From Bacillota bacterium (GTDB lineage: Bacteria; Bacillota; Clostridia; Acetivibrionales; DTU013), in NCBI GenBank assembly GCA_023426125.1, contig JAFABI010000052.1:1-64000 (forward strand): 64,000 bases of DNA. The letters run 5' to 3'. Under the pieces are notes generated by a model, which worked only from the letters and a program-made list of their open reading frames with translations, ran no database searches and had not been told where the DNA came from. Of this stretch, positions 11,169 to 20,600 are shown in pieces. A program made the translations under genes and the position numbers. The stretch's first letter is position 1. Every line of letters starts with the position of its first letter.

Positions 11169-12452
11169 TTATATAGAAATCGGAAAATCATGAAAAAGTT
11201 CGTAGGCTCCTGTTTCTTCAAATATCTGTTTAAATCTTAATACCTGTTTATCCTTATCGTATTTTTTAGTTGTAAATACGGATTTTAGCATATCAAGGGC
11301 TTCTTTCATCTGTTCTACTGTAGGCTCTAGACCCTTACTCTCCAATTCTTCCTGAATTTTTTCTATTCTTTCATACGGCTCCACAACACCCTTTTGATAT
11401 TCTTCTTCATTCCAGTTTCTATTCTTTGTACAGACGGCAATTGCAAGACATCTAGGTATTAAAGCTGAATAGCTCCTTTTGTTTTGATCTTTTACCTTTG
11501 TATTTCCGGCATTCTGTGATATGAATGTCTTGTGCAATGTTTCCCTATCATTTTTCTGTCCATACGAAATCAGCTTAATATTTTTTGTATTTGCCAATAT
11601 CAGGTTTGTAAGCACTGCCTTAGGCCCCATCTCTACAATGGTTGTTACTCCTTTTTCCTCCATATACTCGATTGTAGCTTGCCATTGTACCGGCTTCATT
11701 ATTTGAAGTGCAAGAAATTCAACTATCTCATTGGAATTAGCATATAGAGTTGCTGATGTATTAGATATTACAGGCCAGTTGAATTTGTTATAATCAAATT
11801 TACAGAGTTCATACCTTAATGAATTTGAAGCAGATTCCATTAAAGGGCTATGAAACGGCGGGCTCATCAGTATGGGGGTAATTTGGGCTCCCAAGTTTAT
11901 CAATGCGTCCTCTGCTTTAGTCACAGCAGCCTTATGCCCTGAAATTACAAACTGCTCCGGAGAATTATAACATGCCACAACTACAACTTGTTCTCCTGTA
12001 CTTACCCTGTTACATTCATTTTCCACATCTATTTTACTGACCCCGTTTACCACAGTCATAGTCCCATTTCCGGACTCAGTAATATTCTTAATCAGCATGC
12101 TTCTTATATGTAAAATCCTTAATGCATCCCTAAAGCTGATCGCTCCACTGCAAGCCAAAGCAGAATATTCTCCAAGGCTATGTCCTGCTGATAATACAGG
12201 ATACTCTCCCGTCTCCTCCAGGTATACCCTGCAGGCGGCTGTACTTGCAACCAATATTGACGGAGCCATGCATTCCATTCTGTTAAGCTCCAGTAAGCTA
12301 CCCTGAAAGCATATCTTTTTTATATCATATCCCAGGATATCGTTCGCTTCTTCGAAAGTCCTTCTCGCAGTTATAAATTCATTATGCAAAACTTTCCCCA
12401 TTCCAACATAATGAGACCCCTGTCCCGGAAATACAAAAGCAGTATTACCCAT
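11169..12452 (-). CDS. free-standing malonyl-ACP acyltransferase with C-terminal extension (trans-AT)
   Basis: A FabD-like acyltransferase of 427 aa that should move malonyl from CoA to the carrier domains of the AT-less PKS modules. The first ~290 residues carry the family signatures: FPGQGSH near the N-terminus, the nucleophile motif GHSLGE, and PFHSPLM with the second catalytic histidine, the form expected for malonyl-specific enzymes. About 130 further residues carry a conserved block (CLAIAVCTKN, then an EPY segment and a helical PTVEQM region) that recurs in the other two ATs here and is absent from ordinary FabD. The ATG directly follows the TAA of the upstream PKS gene, with GGGAGG embedded in that gene's last codons, so the two are translationally coupled. 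Cytoplasmic. Function is well supported; the role of the extension is unknown to me. Confidence 0.92.
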   Translation of the reverse strand: MGNTAFVFPGQGSHYVGMGKVLHNEFITARRTFEEANDILGYDIKKICFQGSLLELNRMECMAPSILVASTAACRVYLEETGEYPVLSAGHSLGEYSALACSGAISFRDALRILHIRSMLIKNITESGNGTMTVVNGVSKIDVENECNRVSTGEQVVVVACYNSPEQFVISGHKAAVTKAEDALINLGAQITPILMSPPFHSPLMESASNSLRYELCKFDYNKFNWPVISNTSATLYANSNEIVEFLALQIMKPVQWQATIEYMEEKGVTTIVEMGPKAVLTNLILANTKNIKLISYGQKNDRETLHKTFISQNAGNTKVKDQNKRSYSALIPRCLAIAVCTKNRNWNEEEYQKGVVEPYERIEKIQEELESKGLEPTVEQMKEALDMLKSVFTTKKYDKDKQVLRFKQIFEETGAYELFHDFPISI

Positions 12453-15400
12453 TTAGACCTCCCAAGTCTTTATATTTTTCTTCATTAACATATTAGCTTC
12501 ATGTATTGTTATATCACCATTTGCAAGTAGAAGCATTATATTATCATTCTCAATCCCACCAGTTTCATTGTTCTTCTCGATCAATTTATTCACTATATAT
12601 TTAGACATTTCACCTATTGTTGAGTATGTATATATATCTGATATATCTATTACATCAGGATAAACCTGGTTAATTCTATTCAACAGGTTCATGGCTTGTA
12701 TGGAATCCCCGCCAATGTCTCTGAAGCAGTCCCCCCTGTTTATTTCTTCAAATCCCAGCACATCTGCCCAGGCACGTGTTATTTCTATCTCAACCTCGCT
12801 ATAATTAATTAAAAGCTTTGTCGCAGTGGGTGCATAATCTTCATTGCCTATTTCAGTTTTTGACAAATAATTATTATATGGTCTTCCGTGAATCATAAAG
12901 CCTGTTATATTTTTGGATAAGCCTATCCCCAGTTTTCTACTGCAATTGTGCAATTTATCATAATCAATGCTCCCTATGATAATCCTTCCCGGATTTCTTC
13001 CCTGGATATCGTCAAATACCTGTATTGCTGCTTTAGCATTTATCGGTTTCATAATACCGGACATTGCATCAAGGCTGTATCCCTTTCCCATACCCGTATC
13101 AATCCAGAATGGCCAGTTTATTGCCAATGTCCTTTTTCCTTTTTTATTCCTATATACACAAAAAGCATCTATATAGGAATTTGCAGCAGCATAGTCACTC
13201 TGCCCATGTGCGCCTACAACAGATGCCAAAGATGAAAACGCAATAAGGAAGTCAAGGTTGTCCGCCTCTGTGACTTTGTCAAGAACCCACATTCCATTTA
13301 CTTTCGGCAATAAAACATTATTGATCTCTCTTATGTCCTTATTGATTATTAATCCGTATCCCGATATACCTGCACAATGAATAATACCGTTAATTCGTCC
13401 GGCTCTTTGTCTGACGTCATCCGTCACAATTGCCATCTGCCGTATATCTGAAACATCAGCGCTATAACATGTAATTTCTGAGCCGGATTTTTCTATATCA
13501 ATTATTGACTTTAGCTTGCTACACAGGATCTCATCTTCATTCCCAGTGAGGATTTCCTCCCATTTTTCGCGAGCAGGCATGGAACTGCGATTTATCAAGG
13601 CAAGTCTGACCTTGTTTCTTGATGCAAGGTATCTGCATATTTCCAATCCTATCTCACCTGTCCCACCAGTAATTATATACGAGCCCTTTCGTTTAATATC
13701 CGGCTCCTGCCCGTCAAGCTCGTACTGATCCATGCCACTTACCATTTCAACATATCTCTTGTCGTTGCGGTATGCAGAAATGAAAGCCGAAGATTCGGCT
13801 TTCATTTCATTTATGACGTTTTTGGCGTTATCATGTTCATCAATATCAACACACCTGCACTCAATATTTTCAAACTCGTGGTTTACGACTTTAGCAAAGC
13901 CAAAAAGCGGCGCATTGTGCGGCTTTAGAACTCTTTCCTTTCCGTTTACCTCGTTAACAAAATCATTGATTACAAAGATTCTTATATTATGCTTGCCATA
14001 ATATTTATGTATTGCACATAATAAATAATAAAAACAATGTATACCCTTTTTTTGAGTTTCATTTAATTCATCCGGACTGCAGATCTCATCCAAGCCGGTC
14101 AATGCCAGCAAGTATATGATAGTACCGAGATCACGGTTCTTTAGGTCCTCGATCAGATTTTCATAATGTTCCTGCTGCTTCCCAATTTCATACCGGTGAT
14201 CGTCGATTTTCAGGAACCCCGTCCCCTGTCCCACCTCGATTACATTGAAACTATCTTCTTTCAGGCAGCGACATAATCTATCTCCTATCCCAATCTCATC
14301 TTTTATTACAAGCACATAATCATTTTCCGGACATTTAGCGGTTGCGGGCTTCAATTCTTCATTTTCCCAGCGAACAGACCAATAAAGCTGATCTTTTCCA
14401 TCTATATAATCCAGGCCATCCACCCAGCACCTTGTATTTTCAAATGGATATACTGGAAGGCTGACCTTATGTCTCTCTTGTGCAGCATACAAACCGCTCC
14501 AGTTAATGTCTGCGCCTTGTATATACAGCCTGCACAGACTGGACAATACTTCTTTATTTAAGTCTTTCTTCCCACTCATAAACTGGCTTATAAATTCCCC
14601 GGCATCCATGCTCAGTAGCCTTTTTTCATCAACCGTAATATTCCACTCATACTTCGGGCTTTTGTTGTCAGATAGTACCTCATGTCTTCCAAAATATATG
14701 TCCTCACACAGACAGTCCGCAATTCCATTGTCAAGTATTTCATCCAACTTATTTCTCAGATCACTGGTATTCTCGGCAATCATACATAGCCTGTAAACAT
14801 GATGGCTCCTGCCTGTATTGACAGTATAGCAGATGTCGGCAAGTGACAAATCTGCAGTTTCATCAAAAAACTGCCTATACGCAGCAATTAGCCTGTTTAT
14901 TCCTTTTCTGCTACTGGCGGAAATCGTAAATATATTCACTTCATTATTGTCTTCTTTATCTTTAGATTCAATATCTGCTTCCTCAAGAATAACATGGCAG
15001 TTTGTACCGCTCAGTCCAAAGGAGCTGATTCCACATCTGCGCGGATTATTGCAAGCCTTCCATTCAGTAAGTTTGTCATTCACATATACAGGGGAGTTAT
15101 CAAATCCGATCCGCTTGTTTGGTTTCATAAACCCCAGTGTGGGCGGAAGCTTCTTATTCCATAAAGCCAAAATGGCTTTGATTAGTCCGGCCATACCTGC
15201 AGCGCTGTCAAGATGTCCTATATTTGTTTTGACTGATCCTATTGCACAGAATTGCCGCCTTTTTGTATATTTTGAAAAAGCAGACCTGATTGCCTCTATT
15301 TCCACAGGATCTCCCAGTTTTGTGCCGGTGCCGTGCGCCTCAATATAGCCGATTGTTTCAGGTTTGATCCCGGCATCGAGCCACGCTTCTGTTATCACAT

Positions 15401-16343
15401 TCTCCTGTGCCTCCGGGTTTGGGGCAGTGATACCCATTGTTTTTCCATCCTGGTTTATGGCGCTACCTTTTATAATTGCATATATGTTATCATTATCTTC
15501 AATTGCCCTGGATATTGGCTTCAGTACTATAGCCGCAACCCCCTCACCAAAGCCTGTACCGTCTGATAAATCGTCAAAAGCTCTTGTCTTCCCGTCTGAG
15601 GATGCGATACCAATACCTCTGTGCCCATTTTCCCTTACAGGCAGGAGGTTGATTTTAACTGCTCCACAGATTGCCATCTCACTTTCCATATTTCTTATGC
15701 TCCTGCATGCCATGTGAACGGCAACCAGGGATGATGCACATGCCGCATCTATTACCATGCTCGGGCCCCTCAAATTAAGAAAATATGATATCCTGCTCGC
15801 AATTATGGACTTTATGTTGCCAGGAACAGAAAGTTCCAGCAGAGATCTGTCATGTTCTTGTATCAAGCTCCTGTAATCCGCTGTAAAGTCATCGCTTAGC
15901 CCGACAAAAACCCCAACTTTGCAGCCTGATAATTTCCCCCCGCCGTATCCCGAATCTTCTATGGCGCTCCATGCAGTCTCCAAAAATAGCCGTTGATTCG
16001 GATCCATCAGGCACGCTTCCCTATATGTAAGCGAAAATAGTCTGTAATCAAATTTGTCTATATTATCAAGATATGCGCCATCAAAATACTCAATATTCTC
16101 CCATGAATCCAGCTTAAGCAGCTTTTCGGTATCCGGCTTGCGTACCTCAGGAAAACTCCCGGTACAATTTCTGCCATTGGCCAGCATATTCCAATATTCA
16201 TATATATTGTTAGCGCCCGGGAATCTGCAAGCTATCCCTATAACAGCAATATCCTTTTTTGATATTTCCCTGATTCTCAAACTGCTTCCTATACCTGGAT
16301 CAGTCTTCTTTATACTGTCCAGTCTCAGGATTTTATTAATCAT
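12453..16343 (-). CDS. polyketide synthase, KS-KR-ACP (1296 aa, AT-less)
   Basis: Single-module PKS. KS about 30-460 with Cys202 (AACASS), His337 (HGTGT) and His377 (NIGHL). A linker follows but no AT. The KR lies about 640-1115 with GGTGEIG and the catalytic Ser and Tyr (FSSLAS, then SDYAAAN). ACP about 1190-1260 with Ser1214 in GGDSI. It performs one malonyl extension and reduces the keto group to hydroxyl. The N-terminus lacks the helical docking motif found on the next two proteins, whereas the C-terminus ends in such a motif (LANGDITIHEANML), matching a head-to-tail hand-over to the hybrid KS-KR-ACP-C-A-PCP protein. GGAG precedes the ATG by 7-8 bases. Its neighbours on both sides are free ATs, a plausible malonyl source. 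Confidence 0.93.
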   Translation of the reverse strand: MINKILRLDSIKKTDPGIGSSLRIREISKKDIAVIGIACRFPGANNIYEYWNMLANGRNCTGSFPEVRKPDTEKLLKLDSWENIEYFDGAYLDNIDKFDYRLFSLTYREACLMDPNQRLFLETAWSAIEDSGYGGGKLSGCKVGVFVGLSDDFTADYRSLIQEHDRSLLELSVPGNIKSIIASRISYFLNLRGPSMVIDAACASSLVAVHMACRSIRNMESEMAICGAVKINLLPVRENGHRGIGIASSDGKTRAFDDLSDGTGFGEGVAAIVLKPISRAIEDNDNIYAIIKGSAINQDGKTMGITAPNPEAQENVITEAWLDAGIKPETIGYIEAHGTGTKLGDPVEIEAIRSAFSKYTKRRQFCAIGSVKTNIGHLDSAAGMAGLIKAILALWNKKLPPTLGFMKPNKRIGFDNSPVYVNDKLTEWKACNNPRRCGISSFGLSGTNCHVILEEADIESKDKEDNNEVNIFTISASSRKGINRLIAAYRQFFDETADLSLADICYTVNTGRSHHVYRLCMIAENTSDLRNKLDEILDNGIADCLCEDIYFGRHEVLSDNKSPKYEWNITVDEKRLLSMDAGEFISQFMSGKKDLNKEVLSSLCRLYIQGADINWSGLYAAQERHKVSLPVYPFENTRCWVDGLDYIDGKDQLYWSVRWENEELKPATAKCPENDYVLVIKDEIGIGDRLCRCLKEDSFNVIEVGQGTGFLKIDDHRYEIGKQQEHYENLIEDLKNRDLGTIIYLLALTGLDEICSPDELNETQKKGIHCFYYLLCAIHKYYGKHNIRIFVINDFVNEVNGKERVLKPHNAPLFGFAKVVNHEFENIECRCVDIDEHDNAKNVINEMKAESSAFISAYRNDKRYVEMVSGMDQYELDGQEPDIKRKGSYIITGGTGEIGLEICRYLASRNKVRLALINRSSMPAREKWEEILTGNEDEILCSKLKSIIDIEKSGSEITCYSADVSDIRQMAIVTDDVRQRAGRINGIIHCAGISGYGLIINKDIREINNVLLPKVNGMWVLDKVTEADNLDFLIAFSSLASVVGAHGQSDYAAANSYIDAFCVYRNKKGKRTLAINWPFWIDTGMGKGYSLDAMSGIMKPINAKAAIQVFDDIQGRNPGRIIIGSIDYDKLHNCSRKLGIGLSKNITGFMIHGRPYNNYLSKTEIGNEDYAPTATKLLINYSEVEIEITRAWADVLGFEEINRGDCFRDIGGDSIQAMNLLNRINQVYPDVIDISDIYTYSTIGEMSKYIVNKLIEKNNETGGIENDNIMLLLANGDITIHEANMLMKKNIKTWEV

Positions 16344-16376
16344 AAATACTCCAATGTCTCCAAATAGATATAGAAT

Positions 16377-17654
16377 TTATGCTTCAGCCGGCATATTAAA
16401 ATCAGTAAATAAGCGCCTTGTACCTGTTTCATCGAATATCTGATTGAACCTTTCCATCTGTTCGGTTACAGGTGTCCGCTTAGTGATAAAAACAGAACGC
16501 AACATCTCGAGAGCTTTTGTCATTTGCTCGACGGTCGGTTCCTTATCTTCTCTCTCAATCTCTTCCTGCATTTGTTGTATAGCCCTATATGGTTCAATCA
16601 CACCTTTATTGTATTCATCATTATCCCAGTTTTGATTTTTTGTGCATACTGCTATGGCCATGCATCTGGTAACAACAGTAGGAGCATGCGCGGTATTTTT
16701 TTTGCTTTGCTGGCTTTTGGCTGTTGATATATTGGTTAATGCTTTTACATCCTCATCCCTGTCATAGGAAAAGACCGTAAAGCCATATGTGCCTTGTGCA
16801 ACCAAACTTTTGAGCAATGATTTGGGCCCAAGCTCTATAGCAAATCTGATTTCCTGCCTTTTTAAATATTCCATTGTCGCCTGCCATTGAACAGGCTTTA
16901 GCACCTGTACCGTAAGATTATGTATTATATCGCTGCCACCTGAGTAAGGAAGTGCGTCTACATTGGATATTACTGGCCATTTGAGCTCGTAATATTCATA
17001 TTTTTTCAATTCTTCATTAAGCTTTTCGGCTGCTTCCTTCATCAAAGGGCTATGGAAAGGTGCGCTAACTTTCAGGGAAGTAACCTTTGCTCCCATATTT
17101 TTCAGTTTCTCACTTACGATATCAATTGCAGCCTTATGGCCTGAAATAGTAATCTGTTCAGGTGAATTTATGTTTGATATTCCAACGGTGTTTTCAGGCG
17201 TAGACACTCTTAGACATTCATCCTCTATGACTTTTCTGTCAACTCCTCCAACAGCGCACATACCTCCTGTTCCAAGCGCCGCCGATTCTTGCATGAATCT
17301 GCCTCTTTGTCTGACAATATTGACAGCGTCAGTAAATTTTATGGCTCCTGCACAGGTCAATGCAGAAATTTCTCCAAGGCTGTGCCCGGCAGATAGCCTT
17401 GGTGTCTCGCCTATTTCTTCCATATAAACTTTAAAAGCCGCTACACTTGCAGTTAAAATTGCCGGCTGCGCATTTTCAGTCCTGGTCAGTTCATCCATAT
17501 CTCCTTGAAAGCAGAGCGTTGCCAAATCAAACCCAAGTATATCCCCTGCTTCTTCAAAAGTCCGTTTTACAACAGTATAACGGTCATAATATTTTTTACC
17601 CATTCCTATATGCTGGGTTCCCTGGCCTGGAAATAATAAAGCGATTTCTTTCAT
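16377..17654 (-). CDS. free-standing malonyl-ACP acyltransferase with C-terminal extension (second copy)
   Basis: A 425-aa paralogue of the AT at 11169-12452. It has FPGQGTQ, GHSLGEISAL with the nucleophilic serine, a VDRKVIEDEC segment, and PFHSPLM with the catalytic histidine. The same ~130-residue C-terminal block follows (MAIAVCTKNQ, EPY, PTVEQM, then a helical tail). It should load malonyl onto AT-less modules. Its ATG lies directly after the TGA of the giant NRPS, and the ribosome binding site (AAAGGATG) sits inside that gene's last codons, so expression is tied to the NRPS. Why two near-equivalent free ATs are kept, plus a third fused to a PKS, is not clear; different carrier partners or stoichiometry are possibilities. 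Confidence 0.92.
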   Translation of the reverse strand: MKEIALLFPGQGTQHIGMGKKYYDRYTVVKRTFEEAGDILGFDLATLCFQGDMDELTRTENAQPAILTASVAAFKVYMEEIGETPRLSAGHSLGEISALTCAGAIKFTDAVNIVRQRGRFMQESAALGTGGMCAVGGVDRKVIEDECLRVSTPENTVGISNINSPEQITISGHKAAIDIVSEKLKNMGAKVTSLKVSAPFHSPLMKEAAEKLNEELKKYEYYELKWPVISNVDALPYSGGSDIIHNLTVQVLKPVQWQATMEYLKRQEIRFAIELGPKSLLKSLVAQGTYGFTVFSYDRDEDVKALTNISTAKSQQSKKNTAHAPTVVTRCMAIAVCTKNQNWDNDEYNKGVIEPYRAIQQMQEEIEREDKEPTVEQMTKALEMLRSVFITKRTPVTEQMERFNQIFDETGTRRLFTDFNMPAEA

Positions 17655-20600
17655 TCAATTCATCCTTTCAATAATTAATTCAAGTGTATTTGTGAATTTT
17701 TGTATAAACTCTTTTGACTTTTTGCTGTTAATCCTTATTGAATTAAATCCCCATACTAATCTTATTCTTTTGTTTTCAGCAACAACCTTCAAGACTATAT
17801 CAAATACTCGCGCCAGATTACTATACTGTGTATTGGCGCATATGAATGCAGGTATGATTAAGTTTGATTCCTTTTCAGTTATATAAGATTTTAAATCTTC
17901 TATGGCATATGTTGAATTTTTTTCAAGCTGTTTACATTTGGTATCAATGATCCGGAATAATGAATTGAAATCTTCAACTACCGATAACTCCATATTTATA
18001 GAAATAATTTTATCTTCTTCAAATACCACCTGTACAGGAACGTATTGTTGTAGTGAAATATCAGAAAGATTATATATGAATACACCGAGCAATATGCTGT
18101 ACATAGCTGCATCAATATCTCCGGCAATTTTTTTTATCCGTTCCAACAAGGAATTATCAATCTCACTGATAAAATCCATTCCATCTCTCATGTCCTCAGA
18201 TGATACAAAATATTCCCGAGGGAGCGGAAGCTGCTTCAAATCCAGCCTTTTGGCCATATCACCGGTTCCTGAGTCAAGCAACTGCGCCATTTGGGCTATG
18301 GTTGGATATGCAAACATTTTAGGTAAGGTTACTACACCCGGATACTCTTTTTCAATATATTCATGCAATTGTACCAGCAATAGGGAATTTCCACCTGAAG
18401 CAAAGAAGTTATCGTGTATGCCGAAATTACTGCAACGCAAAACATCTTTCCAGATTCTTGCCAATCTTTTCTCTATGTCTGTCCGTGGAACATTATCATC
18501 CGTCCTATCCTTCATTTCTTCCAGTTTGATGTATTTTAACGCTTTCCGGTCAACCTTTCCATTTGGGGTCAGAGGTATACTATCCAATTTAATAAATGAA
18601 CCTGGAATCATATATAAAGGTAAATATTCCGCCAAATACGCTCTTATTTCTTCTGCTGTAGTTTCCAGGCCAGGCACATAGTAACATACCAGATTCCTTC
18701 TGTCCCAATCATCGCCTACATCTGTAACAACACAACTATTAATTGCATGATGTTTTAGCAAGCATTGCTCAATTTCACCAGGTTCAATTCTATACCCCAG
18801 TATCTTCAACTGATTATCCAACCTGCCTATGAACTCAATATTACCGTCAGGTTGCCATCTTGCGACATCACCTGCCCGGTACATTTTACCTTCCTGAACA
18901 AACGGGTTTTTAATAAACTTCATATCAGTCATCAGGGCGTTATTTAGATAACATCTCGCCAATCCATCGCCTGCTATGCACAGTTCTCCTGGAATGCCCA
19001 CAGGCTGCAGATTTAAGAAATGATCCACTATGTACATCCTGGTATTGGCTATTGGTTTGCCGATACTTAATTTTTCTCCATCTGTCACTTCTTTCACAGC
19101 AGACCATACGGTAGTCTCCGTAGGCCCGTACATATTATATATCCTGGCATTGGTTAAAGATTTCAATCCATCAGCCAAAACTCCTGGGAATACTTCTCCA
19201 CCTATCATGATCTCGGTTAAACTTTTTAGATAAGCCAAGTCACCCGAATTTTTCAAAAGCGACTGCATTCTCGTAGGAGTTAATTGAATCATATCAACAC
19301 TGTATTCCGAAATAAGCTTTTTGAGACGTTTGGGATCTTTTCTGCTTTCCTCGCCTGCCAATACTATCTTCATTCCTTTTATTAGCGGAAGAATTGTTTC
19401 CAGTATAAATATATCAAATGACATGCTTGTAATAGCCAAAATAGATTTTTGCGGCGAAAAGTTTATTTTATCACATAAGCCTTTAATGAAATTTACAACT
19501 GCCTGATGCTCGACAGCTACTCCTTTAGGATTGCCTGTAGATCCTGAAGTGTAAATTACATATGCAAGATCTTTTGACGAATTCACAGGCTTAAGATTTT
19601 TGTCGCTTTCAGCCATTGTTTCCCAATTATCCATGACGATAACCTTTTTCCCCTGACAAAAATCATCGGCCGAACAGCCAAATACTATCAATGTATTACA
19701 ATGGCTGTCTTTCAGCATATATTTGATTCGCTCTTTAGGAAACTGAGGGTCTATTGGTAAAAACGCTCCCCCCGCTTTTAAAACTCCCAATATTGCAATA
19801 ATCATTTCAGGTGAAGGTTTGGTAATAATCCCTACAGGCTCATCAGGTCTCACACCTTTTCCCCTCAACACTCTGGCAAGCCGGTTTGCAGCCTGGTTCA
19901 ATATCCGGTAGGATAATTTTTTCCCTTCACCCGATATAGCTTCGGCATCGGGATTATCCTGTACCTGTAACTCAAATAACTCCTGAATCGTCCTTTTCTT
20001 AGGATATTTAATATTTGTGCCGTTAAAGTTTTTCAGTATCTGGTCTTTTTCTTCTTCTGATATAATATCAATGTCTTTTAGCTGTTTACCGGGGTTTTCA
20101 GATAGTATGCCAATAATATTTATGTAATGCCTTATCATTCTCTCAATAGTTTGCCTTTTAAAAAGGTCTGTATTGAAATCATATTTGACGACTATATCGT
20201 CATCTGTCTCAATTGCCTCCATTTCCAAATCGAATTGCAAATGGCGCTTTTCAAAATCCAAAGGTTTTATTCTGGTACTTCCAAGACTTAATTGATGTAA
20301 CCTTACATTTTGCATTATAAATATAGTATCAAAAATAGGATTCCTGCTTATGTCCTTGTCAATCCCCAATTCGCTTACCAGTTCATCAAAAGGATAATCA
20401 CGGTTATTGAAGGCGTCTATTACATTTGTTCTGACTTCACTTAAAAAATGACTGAATTTCATGTGCCCATTCGGAGTGCTTCTTATGGCTATGGTATTTA
20501 TAAAGGCGCCAGCGACCTTTTCCAATTCCATATTCCGTCTGCAATCTATAGGTGAGCCTACAATAATATCTTCCTGTCCGGTATATTTCCATAATAGAAC

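Noticed and set aside
17902..18681. Plus-strand open frame of 259 codons at the 3' end of the NRPS
   Set aside because: The longest antisense frame, but it lies opposite a PCP, an A-domain end and the half C domain, and its serine-rich, low-complexity translation looks like a shadow.
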